From: CAVSKL01 sp963728475 [NCBI: Candidatus Eiseniibacteriota bacterium]
Lineage (GTDB): Bacteria; Eisenbacteria; RBG-16-71-46; JABDJR01
DNA: 64,000 nucleotides
Direction: 5' to 3'
Assembly (NCBI GenBank): GCA_963728475.1
Contig: CAVSKL010000003.1
Span: forward strand, 434,001 to 498,000
The notes below the pieces were generated by a model. The model was not told the origin of the DNA. It worked only from the letters and a program-made list of their open reading frames with translations, and did no database searches. Shown here piece by piece: positions 34,744 through 44,914 of the stretch; positions within the stretch are counted from its first letter, which is position 1, and the number at the start of each line of letters is the position of its first letter. The position numbers were made by a program, and so were the translations under genes.

Positions 34744-36677
34744 CTAGACCCGGGCCCGCACCAGGTTCTCCACCCCGCCCGCCACCACCAGCTCCTGGGC
34801 CACCGGGCTCAGGGGAGGGAACCGGTAGGTCTCGCCGCGGTAGCGGATGGTGCCGCTCTTGAAATCCACCTCGACCTCGTCGCCGGGGGTGAGGGTCCGC
34901 GCCGGGGCCTCGGAGAAGATCTCGCGGAGCCGCCGGACGAAGCGCGGGCACTCGACGCACAGAAACCCGTTGTTGAACGCGTTCCGGAGATAGGTCTGGG
35001 AGAAGGTCCCCGCCACCACCAGGGGAATCCCCTTGGCCTGGAGCGCGGTCACCGCCTGCTCCCGGCTGGAGCCGGTGCCGAAGTTGAAGCCCCCCACCAC
35101 CACGTCGCCCGCCTCCACCCGGTCCTTGAAGGTCGGGTCGTAGTTCTCCATCACCACCCGGGCCATGCCGTCGGGGGTCATGTCCTCGCGGTAGGTGTAG
35201 TCCTTGCCGTAGATGCCGTCGGTGTTGAGGTTGTCCTGGGGGAGGAAGACCAGCTTCCCCTTCACCCGCGCCGGGAAGCCCTCCACGATCTCGGCCTCCT
35301 CGGCCGGCGCGTCCTCGGGGGCATCGAACTCGGTGAACGCCCGCTCCAGCCGCCGCTCCACCCACTCCGAGGGCCCGGTGATGTAACCGGCGGCGGCCGA
35401 CGCGGCCACCACCTCGGGGCTGGCCAGGTAGCACTGTGCCTCGCGGGAGCCCATCCGCCCCTTGAAGTTCCGGTTGGTGGCGCTGATCCCCACCTCTCCC
35501 GGCTCCAGGAGTCCCGCCCCGAGGCCTATGCAGGGGCCGCACCCGGGGGGAGCGGCCTCGCCCCGGCGTCGAGGAGGGTCTTCCAGTAGCCGCGGCGTTC
35601 GGCTTCGTCCTGAACCCTCTTGCTGGCCGCGGCCACGTAGAGTTCCACCCCCGGCGCCACCCGCTTGCCGTCCAGCACGCCGGCGGCGGCGGCGAGGTCC
35701 TCCACCCGCGAGTTCACGCAGGAGACGATGTAGGCCTTGCCGATCGCCACCCTGCGCGCGGCCATCCCGGCCAGCGAGGTCATGACCTGCACGCTGTCGG
35801 GGCCGGAGACGTGGGGGGTGAGGGCGGAGAGATCGAGCTCGATCCGACCCGCGTAGACCGCGTCGGGGTCGGGGCCCAGCGGATCCCGGCGCCAGCGTTC
35901 GAGGTCCGCCGGGGTGAAGCGCTCGATCCCGCGCGAGGCCAGGTCGGCCCGCCGTTCCGAGAGGTACTCGATCGTGACCGCGTCGGCGGGGAACCACCCC
36001 ACCAGCGCCCCCCATTCGGTGCTCATGTTGGAAATGGTGAGGCGGGCGTCCACGGAAAGCGACGCCACCCCGGGACCGGTGAACTCCACCGCCGCGTTCA
36101 GCGCCTCGCCCCGGTTGTAGAGGCCGCAGAGGGCGACGATCACGTCCTTTCCGCCCACCCCCCGGGAGAGCGCGCCGGACAGCACCACCTGCACCGTGCG
36201 GGGCACTTGCCACCAGAAGGTGCCGGTGGCCCAGATGGCGGCGGCGTCGGTCCGCACCACCGGGGTGCCGGCCGCGCCCAGCGCGCCGTACATGTTGGAG
36301 TGGGAGTCCGAGGCCACCACGAACGACCCCGGCACCACGTACCCTTCCTCCACCATGATCTGGTGGCCGATGCCCAGGCCCGCGGGGTGGAAATCCACCC
36401 CCTGGGCGGCGGCGAAGGCCTCGATGGCGCGGTACTTGGCCAGGTTGGCCTCGGTCCGGTTCTGGATGTCGTGGTCGAGCGTGAACACCGGCTGCCGCGG
36501 ATCGCGGATCCGGGGGATGCCGAGTCCCTGGAACTTCTTCATGACCGCGGCGGTGTTGTCGTGGGTCATGACGTGGCGGGGGCGCACGGAGACGAAGTCC
36601 CCGCTCCGCACCGGCCGCTTCGGGGGGCCGCCCGCGAGATGGCTCTGGGTGATCTTCTCGACGACCGTCTGTCCCAC
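34744..36677 (-). CDS. Single-chain aconitase/homoaconitase-type hydratase, with a homopolymer frameshift
   Basis: About 644 residues after correction, from GTG 36677 with GGAGG upstream. The large domain opens '[20 protein letters not shown]', has THDNTAAVM and [17 protein letters not shown], cluster Cys in YIVSCVNSR, then [11 protein letters not shown]. The swivel domain has [20 protein letters not shown] and '[20 protein letters not shown]'. The order large-then-swivel in one chain is like fungal homoaconitase and one-chain aconitases. The frame breaks at the G-run 35545-35550 (plus strand); adding one base restores [10 protein letters not shown]. It is first in the citrate operon, 68 bp before the dehydrogenase. 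Substrate citrate is inferred from context. Confidence 0.85.
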
Positions 36678-36852
36678 GGCTGGCCTCCTATCCTGAACGC
36701 CCGCGCAGGATTATAGGGCCTGGGCGGGGGCTTCTCCCAGGGGGCACCGGCGGCGCCCCCCGGACGCGGCGTCCCCGCCCGAGGCCCCGCCGCCCTCCCC
36801 TCCGGCCGGGTAATCCGCACGCGGCCATGAAGCTACGGGTTCGGAGCCCCGG

Positions 36853-36881
36853 TTGGCGCCCGGTCCTTCATCCGGTATACA
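36853..36881 (+). promoter_or_regulatory. Candidate promoter of the trehalose/GH65 operon
   Basis: TTGGCG (36853-36858) and TATACA (36876-36881) are spaced by 17 bp, about 60 bases upstream of ATG 36942. It lies in the 264-bp divergent gap with the aconitase operon. Confidence 0.5.
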
Positions 36882-36941
36882 TTGAAAGAGGATCGCATCG
36901 TCGAGGTCCGGATTTCTTCATTTCTCTTGCGGGAGCTCATC

Positions 36942-38598
36942 ATGAATCAATCGGTCAGATCCCCGGAATTCCCGGCCGGCCGGCTGGACGCCGCCATCTT
37001 CGACATGGACGGGGTCATCACCCGAACCGCGCGCCTCCACGCCGCCGCCTGGAAGGAGATGTTCGACCGCTACCTGAAGCGGCGGGCGGAGGAGGAGGGG
37101 GGGGACTTCGAGCCGTTCGACCCGGGGGCCGAGTACCGGAAGTACGTGGACGGGAAGCCGCGCTACGACGGGGTGAGAAGCTTTCTGGAATCGCGGGGTA
37201 TTTCGCTCCCCGAAGGGGACCCCGACGATCCGCCGGACCGGGAGACGGTCTGCGGCCTGGGGAACCGCAAGAACGAGATCTTCCACCGGCTCTTGGACGA
37301 GCGCGGGGTGGAGACCTACGACTCCTCGCTCGACTTCGTCCGGAAGCTGAAGTCGCGCGGGCTCCGCGTCGCGGTCATCTCCGCCAGCAAGAACGCGGAG
37401 GAGGTGCTGAGGACCGCCGGCGTGCTCGGCCTCTTCGATACCAAGGTGGACGGCGTGGACGCCCGGAACTCGAAGCTGGCCGGCAAGCCGGACCCGGCCA
37501 TCTTCGTCGAAGCGGCGAAGCGGCTGGGGGTGGCGCCGGAGCGGAGCGCGGTGGTCGAGGATGCCCAGGCCGGGGTGGAGGCGGGCCGCCGCGGGGGATT
37601 CGGGTTCGTGATCGGCCTGGACCGGGACGGCCAGGCGGCGGCGCTGAAAGACGAGGGCGCGGACCTGGTGGTGGGGGACCTCTCCGAGGTGCGTCTCGGC
37701 GGCGGCTCGGGCGAAGGCCCGGGCGAAGGCTCGGGCGGCTGGGCCTCGGGCGGCGGCTCGGGCTGCCCGGCCTCGGGCGAAGCCTCGGACGGAACGCCGA
37801 TGAACGCCCTTCCCTCGCCCCGGGAGCGCCGGGACGAGATCCGCGAGCGCCTGGGCGGGCGCCCCCCCGCGGTCTTCCTGGACTACGACGGCACCCTCAC
37901 CCCCATCGTGGACGACCCCGGCGCCGCGAACCTCCCCCCGGAAACCCGGGAGGCGGTGAAGCGCCTGGCCGCGGTCTGCCCGGTCGCGGTGGTGAGCGGG
38001 CGCGACCTGGACGACGTCCGCCGGCACGTGGACCTGAGCGGGATCTACTACGCGGGAAGCCACGGCTTCGACATCCTCACTCCGGAGGGGAAAAGCCACC
38101 GGCACGAGAAGGGGAAGGAGGCGCTTCCCGCCCTGGACCGCGCGGAGGAGGCGTTGAAGCAGGCGGCGGACGGGATCGAGGGGGCCCGGGTGGAGCGGAA
38201 GCGGTTCGCCGTCGCCCTCCACTTCCGGCAAGTGGCCGACGAGGCCTCGGTGCAGGCGCTGGAGCGGGCGGTGGACGGCACGGCCGGGCGCGAACCCACC
38301 CTCAGGAAGACCGGAGGGAAGAAGGTATTCGAGCTTCGCCCCGCCGCGGACTGGGACAAAGGTCAGGCGGTGCTCTGGCTTCTGGAGACGATGGGAAGGG
38401 GGGGAGGGGGCCGTGCCGGTCTACGTGGGGGACGACGTCACCGACGAGGACGCGTTCCGGGCCGTCCGCTCCCGCGGCCTGGGAATCGCGGTGGGAACGG
38501 AGGAACGGAAGACCCTGGCCCGGTACGTACTGGAGGACCCCGGCGAGACCCGGGCCTTTCTCCGGTTCCTGGCCGAACTGGTGGGGGGGCGCTCATGA
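36942..38598 (+). CDS. Beta-phosphoglucomutase-like HAD fused to trehalose-6-phosphate phosphatase, frameshifted
   Basis: Starts at ATG 36942 after GGGAG. Domain 1 (about residues 1-255): HAD mutase with FDMDGVITRT, helical cap and LAGKPDPAIFVEA plus VEDAQAGVEAGR. A repetitive Gly/Ser/Glu linker (37697-37790) follows. Domain 2: OtsB-type phosphatase with FLDYDGTLTPIVDD, 'VVSGRDLDDVRRHVDL', YAGSHGFDI and VYVGDDVTDEDAFRA. The frame changes in the run GGGGGGG 38398-38404; removing one G gives ETMGRGEGAVPVYVGDD. Expected roles: interconvert beta-glucose 1- and 6-phosphate and dephosphorylate trehalose 6-phosphate. ATGA overlap with the GH65 gene links it to disaccharide phosphorolysis. Confidence 0.85.
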
Positions 38599-41014
38599 GC
38601 GAATGGACGCTCTCCTACCGGGGGTTCGAGCCCGGGAAGGAGGGGCTCCGGGAGGCGCTCTGCACCCTGGGGAACGGGTACTTCGCCACCCGGGGGGCAT
38701 GGCCCGAGACCGAGGCGGACGGGGTCCACTATCCGGGGACCTACTTCGCCGGGGTGTTCAACCGGCTGGAGACCGGGATCGCCGGCCGCCGGATCGAGAA
38801 CGAGAGCGTGGTCAACGCCCCTAACTGGCTTCCCTTCACCTTCCGGCTGGAAGGCGGAGCATGGTTCCATCCCGGGGCGTGGACGCTCCACGACTACCGC
38901 CAGGACCTGGATCTGCGGCGCGGCGTCCTCACCCGCTTGATCGAGGCCGAGGACGGCCACGGGCGGCGGGTGCAGGTCACCCAGCGGCGGCTGGTGAGCA
39001 TGAACGAACCCCACCTCGCCGCCCTCCAGACCACCATCGTGAGCCGGAGCGGGCCGGCGCGGCTGCACGTCCGTTCCGGCCTCGACGGCCGGGTGGAGAA
39101 CGCGGGGGTGGAGCGCTATTCGGCCCTGAACGGAAAGCATCTCGAGCCGATCGAGACCGCGGACCGGGGCGAGGACGGCATCTTCCTCCTCGTGGACACC
39201 GTGCAGTCCCACATCCGGATCGCCGAGGCGGCGCGGACCCGGGTGGCCCGGGAAGGGGAGCCGGCGGCCACGGAACGCCGGGTCGTTGCCGGGCCGGGCC
39301 GGATCGCCGAGGAATGGGTGCTGGAGGCCGGGGCCGGCGAGGCCGTCACCTTCGAGAAGACCGTGGCGGTCTGCCACTCCCGCGACCGGGCGATCTCCGA
39401 GTGCGGCATCGAGGTCCGGAATCTGCTCGCCCATGCCGGCGGCTTCGAGGACCTGTTGCGGGAGCACGCGCTCATCTGGAACCAGCTCTGGCGCCGTTGC
39501 TCGATCGAGATCGAGGGGGACGAGCAGGCCTCCCGCATCGTGAACCTGCACGTCTTCCACATCCTCCAGACCGCCTCCTACCACACCGTGGACCTGGACG
39601 TGGGGGTGCCGGCGCGGGGGCTCCACGGCGAGGCGTACCGGGGACACATCTTCTGGGACGAACTCTTCGTCTTCCCCTTCCTGAACTACAGCCTTCCCGA
39701 ACTCACCCGGGCGCTCCTCCTCTACCGCTTCCGGCGCCTCCGGGAGGCTCGCTGGGAGGCCCGGAAGGCGGGTTACCCGGGGGCGATGTTCCCCTGGCAG
39801 AGCGGGAGCGACGGGCGCGAGGAGAGCCAGGTCCTCCACCTGAACCCCCGTTCGGGCCGCTGGCTCCCCGACCGGTCGCACCGGCAGCGCCACATCAACA
39901 TCGCGATCGCCTACAACGTGTGGCAGTACTACCAGGCCACCGGGGACCTGGAGTTCCTGGCCTACTACGGCGCGGAGATGCTGTTCGAGATCGCCCGCTT
40001 CTGGGCCGGCATCGCCGCCTACGAGCCCGCCGGCGACCGTTACGAGATCTGCGGGGTGATGGGACCCGACGAATATCACGACGGATATCCCGGCGCGGAA
40101 GAGGGGGGCTCGACAACAACGCCTACACCAACGTCATGGCGGTGTGGGTGATCTGCCGCGCCCTGGACGCCCTCGACGTTCTCCCTCCGGAACGGCGGCG
40201 GGAGCTGGTGGAGGAGCTGGGGATCGACGAGATCGAGGTCGAGCACTGGAAGGACGTGACCGGCAAGATGAAGGTCCCCTACCACGACGGCATCATCAGC
40301 CAGTTCGAGGGGTACGAGGACCTCGAGGAGTTCGACTGGGCGAACTACCGGAAGAAGTACGGCGACATCCAGCGGCTGGACCGGATCCTGGAGTCCGAGA
40401 ACGACACCCCCAACCGCTACAAGGCGTCGAAGCAGGCGGACGTGCTCATGCTCTTCTACCTGCTCTCCTCCGGCGTCCTGCGGGAACTCTTCGAGCGCAT
40501 GGGATACCCCACCGGGGAGGGAGCGATCGGGAAGAACATCGACTACTACCTGAAGCGCACCTCCCACGGTTCCACCCTGAGCCGCGTGGTCCACGCCTGG
40601 GTGCTGGCCCGCCGGGACCGCGAGCAGTCGTGGAGGCTCTTCTCCCAGGCGCTCGAGAGCGACTACTCCGACATCCAGGGGGGCACGACCCCGGAAGGGG
40701 TCCACCTGGGCGCGATGGCGGGGACGGTGGACCTGATCCAGCGTTGCTACGGGGGGATCGAGGCCCGCAACGGCGTTCTCTGGCTGGACCCGGTCCTCCC
40801 CGACGAGATCCGGGGCCTCCGGTTCGCGGTCCGCTACCGGGGGCACTGCATCAGCGTGGACGTGAACCACCAGAGGCTGAGGCTCAAGGCCGAGCCCTGC
40901 GCCGCGGCCACCGTCCAGGTGGGGGTGAAGGGGCGGGTGATCGAGCTGGCCGCGGGGCAGAGCCGGGAGTTCGCGGTCGAGGGGGAGGGGGTCAGCTCTC
41001 CGAAGCGCGGGTGA
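38595..41014 (+). CDS. GH65 family disaccharide phosphorylase (trehalose/maltose/kojibiose type), frameshifted
   Basis: About 806 residues after correction. The N-terminal super-sandwich begins YRGFEPGKEGLREALCTLGNGYFATRG. The (alpha/alpha)6 barrel has 'GEAYRGHIFWDELFVFPFLN', AMFPWQSGSDGREE, the general acid Glu in GVMGPDEYHDGYPG, NNAYTNVMAVW and the phosphate-binding 'RYKASKQADVLMLFYLLSSG'. The C-terminal sheet ends before SSPKRG. The frame breaks at GGGGGG 40103-40108; one more G gives EEGGLDNNAYTN. It cleaves an alpha-linked disaccharide with phosphate to glucose plus beta-glucose 1-phosphate, which the upstream mutase would use. Its 3' end overlaps the convergent PrpD gene by 23 bp. Confidence 0.85.
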
Positions 41015-42386
41015 GCGCCAGGAACTCGCTCACCGGGCCCGCCTCGTCCAGCGCCCAGACCGCGTCCTTCAACCGCCTGCGGGCGCCGGCGGCCATCACC
41101 GGCCCGGCCAGGGCGTCGAACTTCTCCTCGATCTCGCGGTCGGACAGGGGATTCCGGGGGTCGCCCTTGGGGAAGTCCAGCGTCCTGGCCACCTCGTTCC
41201 CGTCGGCCGTCTGGATGGTGACCGCCACCCGCTGGAGAGCGGGGAAGACCCTCTCGATCTCGGGGTCGGCCACCACCTTGACCTTGGGGAGCTGGGCCCG
41301 GATGACGGGATCCTCGATCTTCTCCGGCCTGAACTGCGCCGGGGTCACCTGCCGGTCCACCAGCGCCGCCGCGATCACGTAGGGAAGGGAGTGGTCCGCG
41401 GTCTCCTTGGAGTGGGGATCGTACTTCGAGGGATCGGCGAGGATGTCGGCGGCGCGGGCCAGGGACCGGATGGTCACGGTCTCCACCTGCTCCGGCTTCA
41501 GGTCGTGCTCGTGGACCAGGTCCAGGACCGCCGAGATCGGCGCGTGGGTGAGCGCCTCGGTGGGGAAGAACTTCATCCCGCAGCTCGTGATCCGCCAGCT
41601 CTCGCCCAGGCCCCCGGTCAGGACCTCCAGCTTCCAGTCCGGCCCCAGGCAGTGGACGATTCCCTCCTTCCCCTCGATCACGTGCTCGGGCCCGGTGTAC
41701 CCCTTCTCGGCCAGGAGCGCGGCCAGCACCCCGCTCTGGGTGGCCATGGGGTCGACGGTGTTCTTCATCATGGTGAGCCGGCCGGCGGTGACCGCGCCCA
41801 GGGTGGCGTGCCGGCTGGCCGAGATCCCGATCGCGTGCTGGATCCGGTCCGCGTCCAGGTGGAGCATGCGCCCGGCCACGATGGGGGAGACGAACGCGGT
41901 GAGGGTGGCATGGTGCCAGCCCCGCTCCCGGATTCCCGGCACCGCGGCCTCGCAGAACCGCATCTCGAACTCGTGGCCGAGCACGATCCCCGCGATGAGT
42001 TCCCTGCCGTCCCCCCCTGCCCGCTCCGCCCCCGCCATGGCCGCGGGAATGAGGTCGGAGGGGTGCGAGGGATCCTGCTTCCAGTAGATGTCGTTGTAGT
42101 CCATGACCCGGATCATGAGCGCGTTGGCCAGGGACGCCGATACCGGGTCCATGCGCTTCCCGGTCCCGATCACGGTGGCGGGGCCGGGCCCGGCGATCTC
42201 GTCCAGCACCCCCAGCGCGATCTTGACGTCGTGCTGGAGGAGCCCGCCCAGGGCGCAGCCCAGCGAATCCAGCAGGAACCGTTTGGCCTGGTAGACCGCC
42301 TCCGGGGAGAGGTCCTCGTACCGGAGCCCGGCGGCGAAGCGGGCGATGTGCGCGCTCAGGGTGGGGGCGGTGCTCTTCTCGCTCAT
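40992..42386 (-). CDS. MmgE/PrpD family dehydratase (2-methylcitrate dehydratase-like)
   Basis: 464 residues; GAGGA precedes ATG 42386. Family landmarks: 'AKRFLLDSLGCALGGLLQHD', MDYNDIYWKQDPSHPSDLIPA, 'GIVLGHEFEMRFCEAAVPGI', GWHHATLTAFVSP, 'IGISASRHATLGAVTAGRLT', and the late 'KETADHSLPYVIAAALVDRQ'. PrpD dehydrates 2-methylcitrate (and citrate) and related members act on aconitate. No prpB or prpC is nearby, so propionate catabolism is not proven. It may serve the citrate cluster 4 kb away. It is downstream of the HD-like gene with a 59-bp gap. Confidence 0.85.
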   Translation of the reverse strand: MSEKSTAPTLSAHIARFAAGLRYEDLSPEAVYQAKRFLLDSLGCALGGLLQHDVKIALGVLDEIAGPGPATVIGTGKRMDPVSASLANALMIRVMDYNDIYWKQDPSHPSDLIPAAMAGAERAGGDGRELIAGIVLGHEFEMRFCEAAVPGIRERGWHHATLTAFVSPIVAGRMLHLDADRIQHAIGISASRHATLGAVTAGRLTMMKNTVDPMATQSGVLAALLAEKGYTGPEHVIEGKEGIVHCLGPDWKLEVLTGGLGESWRITSCGMKFFPTEALTHAPISAVLDLVHEHDLKPEQVETVTIRSLARAADILADPSKYDPHSKETADHSLPYVIAAALVDRQVTPAQFRPEKIEDPVIRAQLPKVKVVADPEIERVFPALQRVAVTIQTADGNEVARTLDFPKGDPRNPLSDREIEEKFDALAGPVMAAGARRRLKDAVWALDEAGPVSEFLALTRASES

Positions 42387-42445
42387 CGGGGGTTCTCCTC
42401 GGCCGGCGGAGCGCGGCGGCGGCGCGCCGCGCGCGGCGGCGCGAC

Positions 42446-42988
42446 TCAGGAAACCAGATTCTTGAACGGCAGGTAGCTCATGAAGTCGGCGTGGTGGACG
42501 ATGATCGCCTCGGTGGAGCGGCGGACCAGGTTACCCTCCTCGGAGTGGGCGGCGATGAGGTGGCAGACCGCATCCGGCACCCCGCACTCCATGGCCACCG
42601 CCACCCCGGTGAAGGGATGGCGAAGCGCCTTTCCGCGCGCGCTCTGCCGCGCCTTGCCGTCCACCTTCTCGTATTCCAGGAGTTTTCCCACGTCGATCAG
42701 GATCGCGCCGGCGATGAGCACGTCCATGTCGATGGGGAGCGCCGAGCCCATGTGCTCGGTCATCGCCTCCGCGGACCGGCGCGCGATGTGGACCACCGCC
42801 CGCTTGTGCTCCATGAAAGTGACCGGACAGTTCGGAACCAGGAGGGTGAACGGAATGGTAGTGAGGTCCTCGGGGGTGAGGGGGCTCAGCTCGAACGCCC
42901 GGACCCAGGCGGCCAGGGTCTTCTCGCGGAGGTCGGGGTCCCGGATCCACTCCAGTTCCGGCCAGAGCTGCTTCACCGCGTCGCGCAT
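42446..42988 (-). CDS. HD-domain-like protein lacking the canonical HD histidine
   Basis: 180 residues; GGAGGGA precedes ATG 42988. The helices 'VTFMEHKRAVVHIARRSAEA', LIAGAILIDVGKLLEYE, ALRHPFTGVAVAME and 'HLIAAHSEEGNLVRRSTEAI' follow the HD phosphohydrolase layout. However, the usual H-D pair appears as I-D in LIDVGK. Other metal-ligand histidines (H in EHKRAV, RHPF, AAHSEEG, HHADF) are present. It may be an altered-metal or non-catalytic member. It lies between a sodium:solute symporter and PrpD on the same strand. Confidence 0.7.
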   Translation of the reverse strand: MRDAVKQLWPELEWIRDPDLREKTLAAWVRAFELSPLTPEDLTTIPFTLLVPNCPVTFMEHKRAVVHIARRSAEAMTEHMGSALPIDMDVLIAGAILIDVGKLLEYEKVDGKARQSARGKALRHPFTGVAVAMECGVPDAVCHLIAAHSEEGNLVRRSTEAIIVHHADFMSYLPFKNLVS

Positions 42989-43160
42989 GGCGTCCCTCCG
43001 TCCCGGCCGGGCGCCGGGGTCGATCAGGTTCCGGATGGCGGGGGCACTGCGGACCGGAAGGACGGCACGGGGCGGCCCCAGGCTCCGATCCGCGGCCCAG
43101 ACTCTAGCCGGGACCCGGGGCCGGTGTCGAGACGCCGGGATCGACGGCTCTCGGGGGACG

Positions 43161-44648
43161 TCAGTGGCAGGCGTGGACGAGCCGCGCCCCCAGGACCAGC
43201 GCCGCCACCGCGATCCCGGCTGAGACCGTGCGGAGACGGCCGCGGCGCCCCATGGCGTCGAGCCCCGCCCCCGTGAAGAAGCCGGCGAAGACCAGGAGCG
43301 TCCCGAACACGTTCGCGCCCAGAAGTCCCGCGTTGGGGCCGCGGCCCAGGGCCCAGGAGGCCGGCACCCGGTTCGCGGCGTAGAGGATGCCCACCGCGAT
43401 CCCCGGCCAGAACGCCAGGTGGAAGGCGATCCCGCGGGCGCGCTTCCAGAAGAAGAGCAGGAACGCGGGAGCGAGCCCCAGCACCATGGTCCCGCTCACC
43501 GTGGTCGCCTTGAGGATGGCGGCCCCCATGAAAAGCGGGATGGAGCCGATCAGAACCGCCAGCACCATCATCACCCGGCCGAGCTTGATGGTGTCGGCGC
43601 GGGCCAGGCGGCGGGAGAGCCGGGTGAAAAGTCCTCCGGGGACGCCGCTCTCGCGCCCGCCCCCCACGTCCAGCACCACCGCCTTGCTGAACGAGCTCAG
43701 GGTGGAGTCGAGGGTGGAGCCGGCGGAGACCATCATGAGCACGGTGGTCACCACCAGGGCGGCCAGCCCGAAGGAGCGCGCCACCTGGAATGGGGTGTCC
43801 TGGGCGGGATCCAGGCCGGCGTTCCGGGCATGGACCCCGACCAGCCCGAAGAGCGCGATGAAGGCGCCGGCGATGAGCCCGGACCAGAGGTAGCTCTTGA
43901 GCATCCGCTTGGCGTCGGTGATGAAGGCGCGGTCGGTGAGGACCGGGTCGTGGAAGGGGTAGCTGAAGGACTGGAGGAGCGCCACCAGCAGCAGGTCCAC
44001 CCCCCCGGCCAGGGTCCAGTGGCCCGAAGCGAGAAGCTGGTGGGCCCCGTCCGCGGGCACCACCAGCCCCAGCACGATCACCAGGAGCACCACCCCCACC
44101 GCGAACTGGATGCCGTCGGTGAGGATGGAGCTTCGGAGCCCGCCCCGCATGGTATAGGCCAGGGTGATGATCGCGAACACCATGGCCGCCCCGAAGTAGG
44201 GAAGGCTCCCGGCCCGGCCGAAGTAGGTCCCCACCACCCCGGTGTTGGACCAGACCTCGTTCACCAGCCGGATCATCACCACCAGCATGAACGCGCCGGT
44301 GGCGGCGCGGCCGTACTTGTGGGTGAGGAACTCGGCCAGGCTTCCGGCCCCGGTGTGGCGGCGGATGAGGAAGATCACGAACCCGGCGACCGGGATCGAG
44401 AGGTACCACCCGGCGTAGGCCACCGCGCCCACCAGCCCGAACTGGTCCCCCAGGTTGGCGGCGTTGGTGATGGACTTGGCGAAGATCCACGAGATCACCA
44501 CCGAGCTGGTGAGGAGCGCGGAGCCCACCTCGCGATCGTCGGAGCGGCGGCCGGCGTAGAACTCGCCGAAGCGGCGGGCGTTGGGCGAGATGGCGTACAT
44601 GATCACGGCGTAGACGCCGAGGATCACCCACAGCAGCACGGTGATCAC
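43161..44648 (-). CDS. Sodium:solute symporter (SSF family)
   Basis: 495 residues with about 13 membrane segments, from 'MITVLLWVILGVYAVIMYAI' to ISAGIAVAALVLGARL. SSF landmarks: FGEFYAGRR after helix 1, SWIFAKSITNAANLGDQFGL, the conserved 'LAYTMRGGLRSSILTDGIQF' and 'MVSAGSTLDSTLSSFSKAVV' (Na2-site serines). It imports an organic solute with sodium. Given PrpD and HD genes downstream and citrate enzymes nearby, a carboxylate substrate is plausible but not demonstrable from sequence. ATG 44648 start. Confidence 0.85.
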   Translation of the reverse strand: MITVLLWVILGVYAVIMYAISPNARRFGEFYAGRRSDDREVGSALLTSSVVISWIFAKSITNAANLGDQFGLVGAVAYAGWYLSIPVAGFVIFLIRRHTGAGSLAEFLTHKYGRAATGAFMLVVMIRLVNEVWSNTGVVGTYFGRAGSLPYFGAAMVFAIITLAYTMRGGLRSSILTDGIQFAVGVVLLVIVLGLVVPADGAHQLLASGHWTLAGGVDLLLVALLQSFSYPFHDPVLTDRAFITDAKRMLKSYLWSGLIAGAFIALFGLVGVHARNAGLDPAQDTPFQVARSFGLAALVVTTVLMMVSAGSTLDSTLSSFSKAVVLDVGGGRESGVPGGLFTRLSRRLARADTIKLGRVMMVLAVLIGSIPLFMGAAILKATTVSGTMVLGLAPAFLLFFWKRARGIAFHLAFWPGIAVGILYAANRVPASWALGRGPNAGLLGANVFGTLLVFAGFFTGAGLDAMGRRGRLRTVSAGIAVAALVLGARLVHACH

Positions 44649-44817
44649 GGGCCCCCCCCGATTCCGGTTGCGGCGCCGCTCACCCCCGCCACCCCGTCCG
44701 AAGCCTCGGAGGCGACGGCGGGGACCCGCTCGACCGGGAACCGGCGCCGCCGGCCGTTTCCCCGCCCGCCCGCGCCCAGCCGTCGGCGCCCGGTGGGGGG
44801 GAGGCGGTGAACACGAC

Positions 44818-44850
44818 CACGGCCGTCCGGGAGGTCGCCGGACGGCCGTG
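44818..44850 (-). terminator. Perfect hairpin downstream of trmB
   Basis: A 13-bp stem CACGGCCGTCCGG/CCGGACGGCCGTG with a 7-base loop (44831-44837), 65 bases after the trmB stop. The U-tract is weak (GTGTTC), but stem strength favours termination. The remaining gap 44649-44817 shows nothing else. Confidence 0.6.
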
Positions 44851-44914
44851 CTCGGGCGCGCTCGCCGGGGGCGAGGGCGGGATTCTGGGGGAAACGCGCG
44901 ACCCGCTCATTCGA

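Noticed and set aside
35526-36677. Independent aconitase large subunit ending GAAPA
   Set aside because: The frame stops just before the GCGPC cluster ligands. One base restores the full single-chain enzyme.
37697-37790. Minisatellite as a mobile repeat
   Set aside because: It encodes an in-frame Gly/Ser/Glu linker between two HAD domains and does not occur elsewhere in the window.
38413-38598. A separate small gene starting VPVYVGDDVTDEDAF
   Set aside because: This is the C-terminal motif of the trehalose phosphatase domain, separated only by a one-base indel in a G run.
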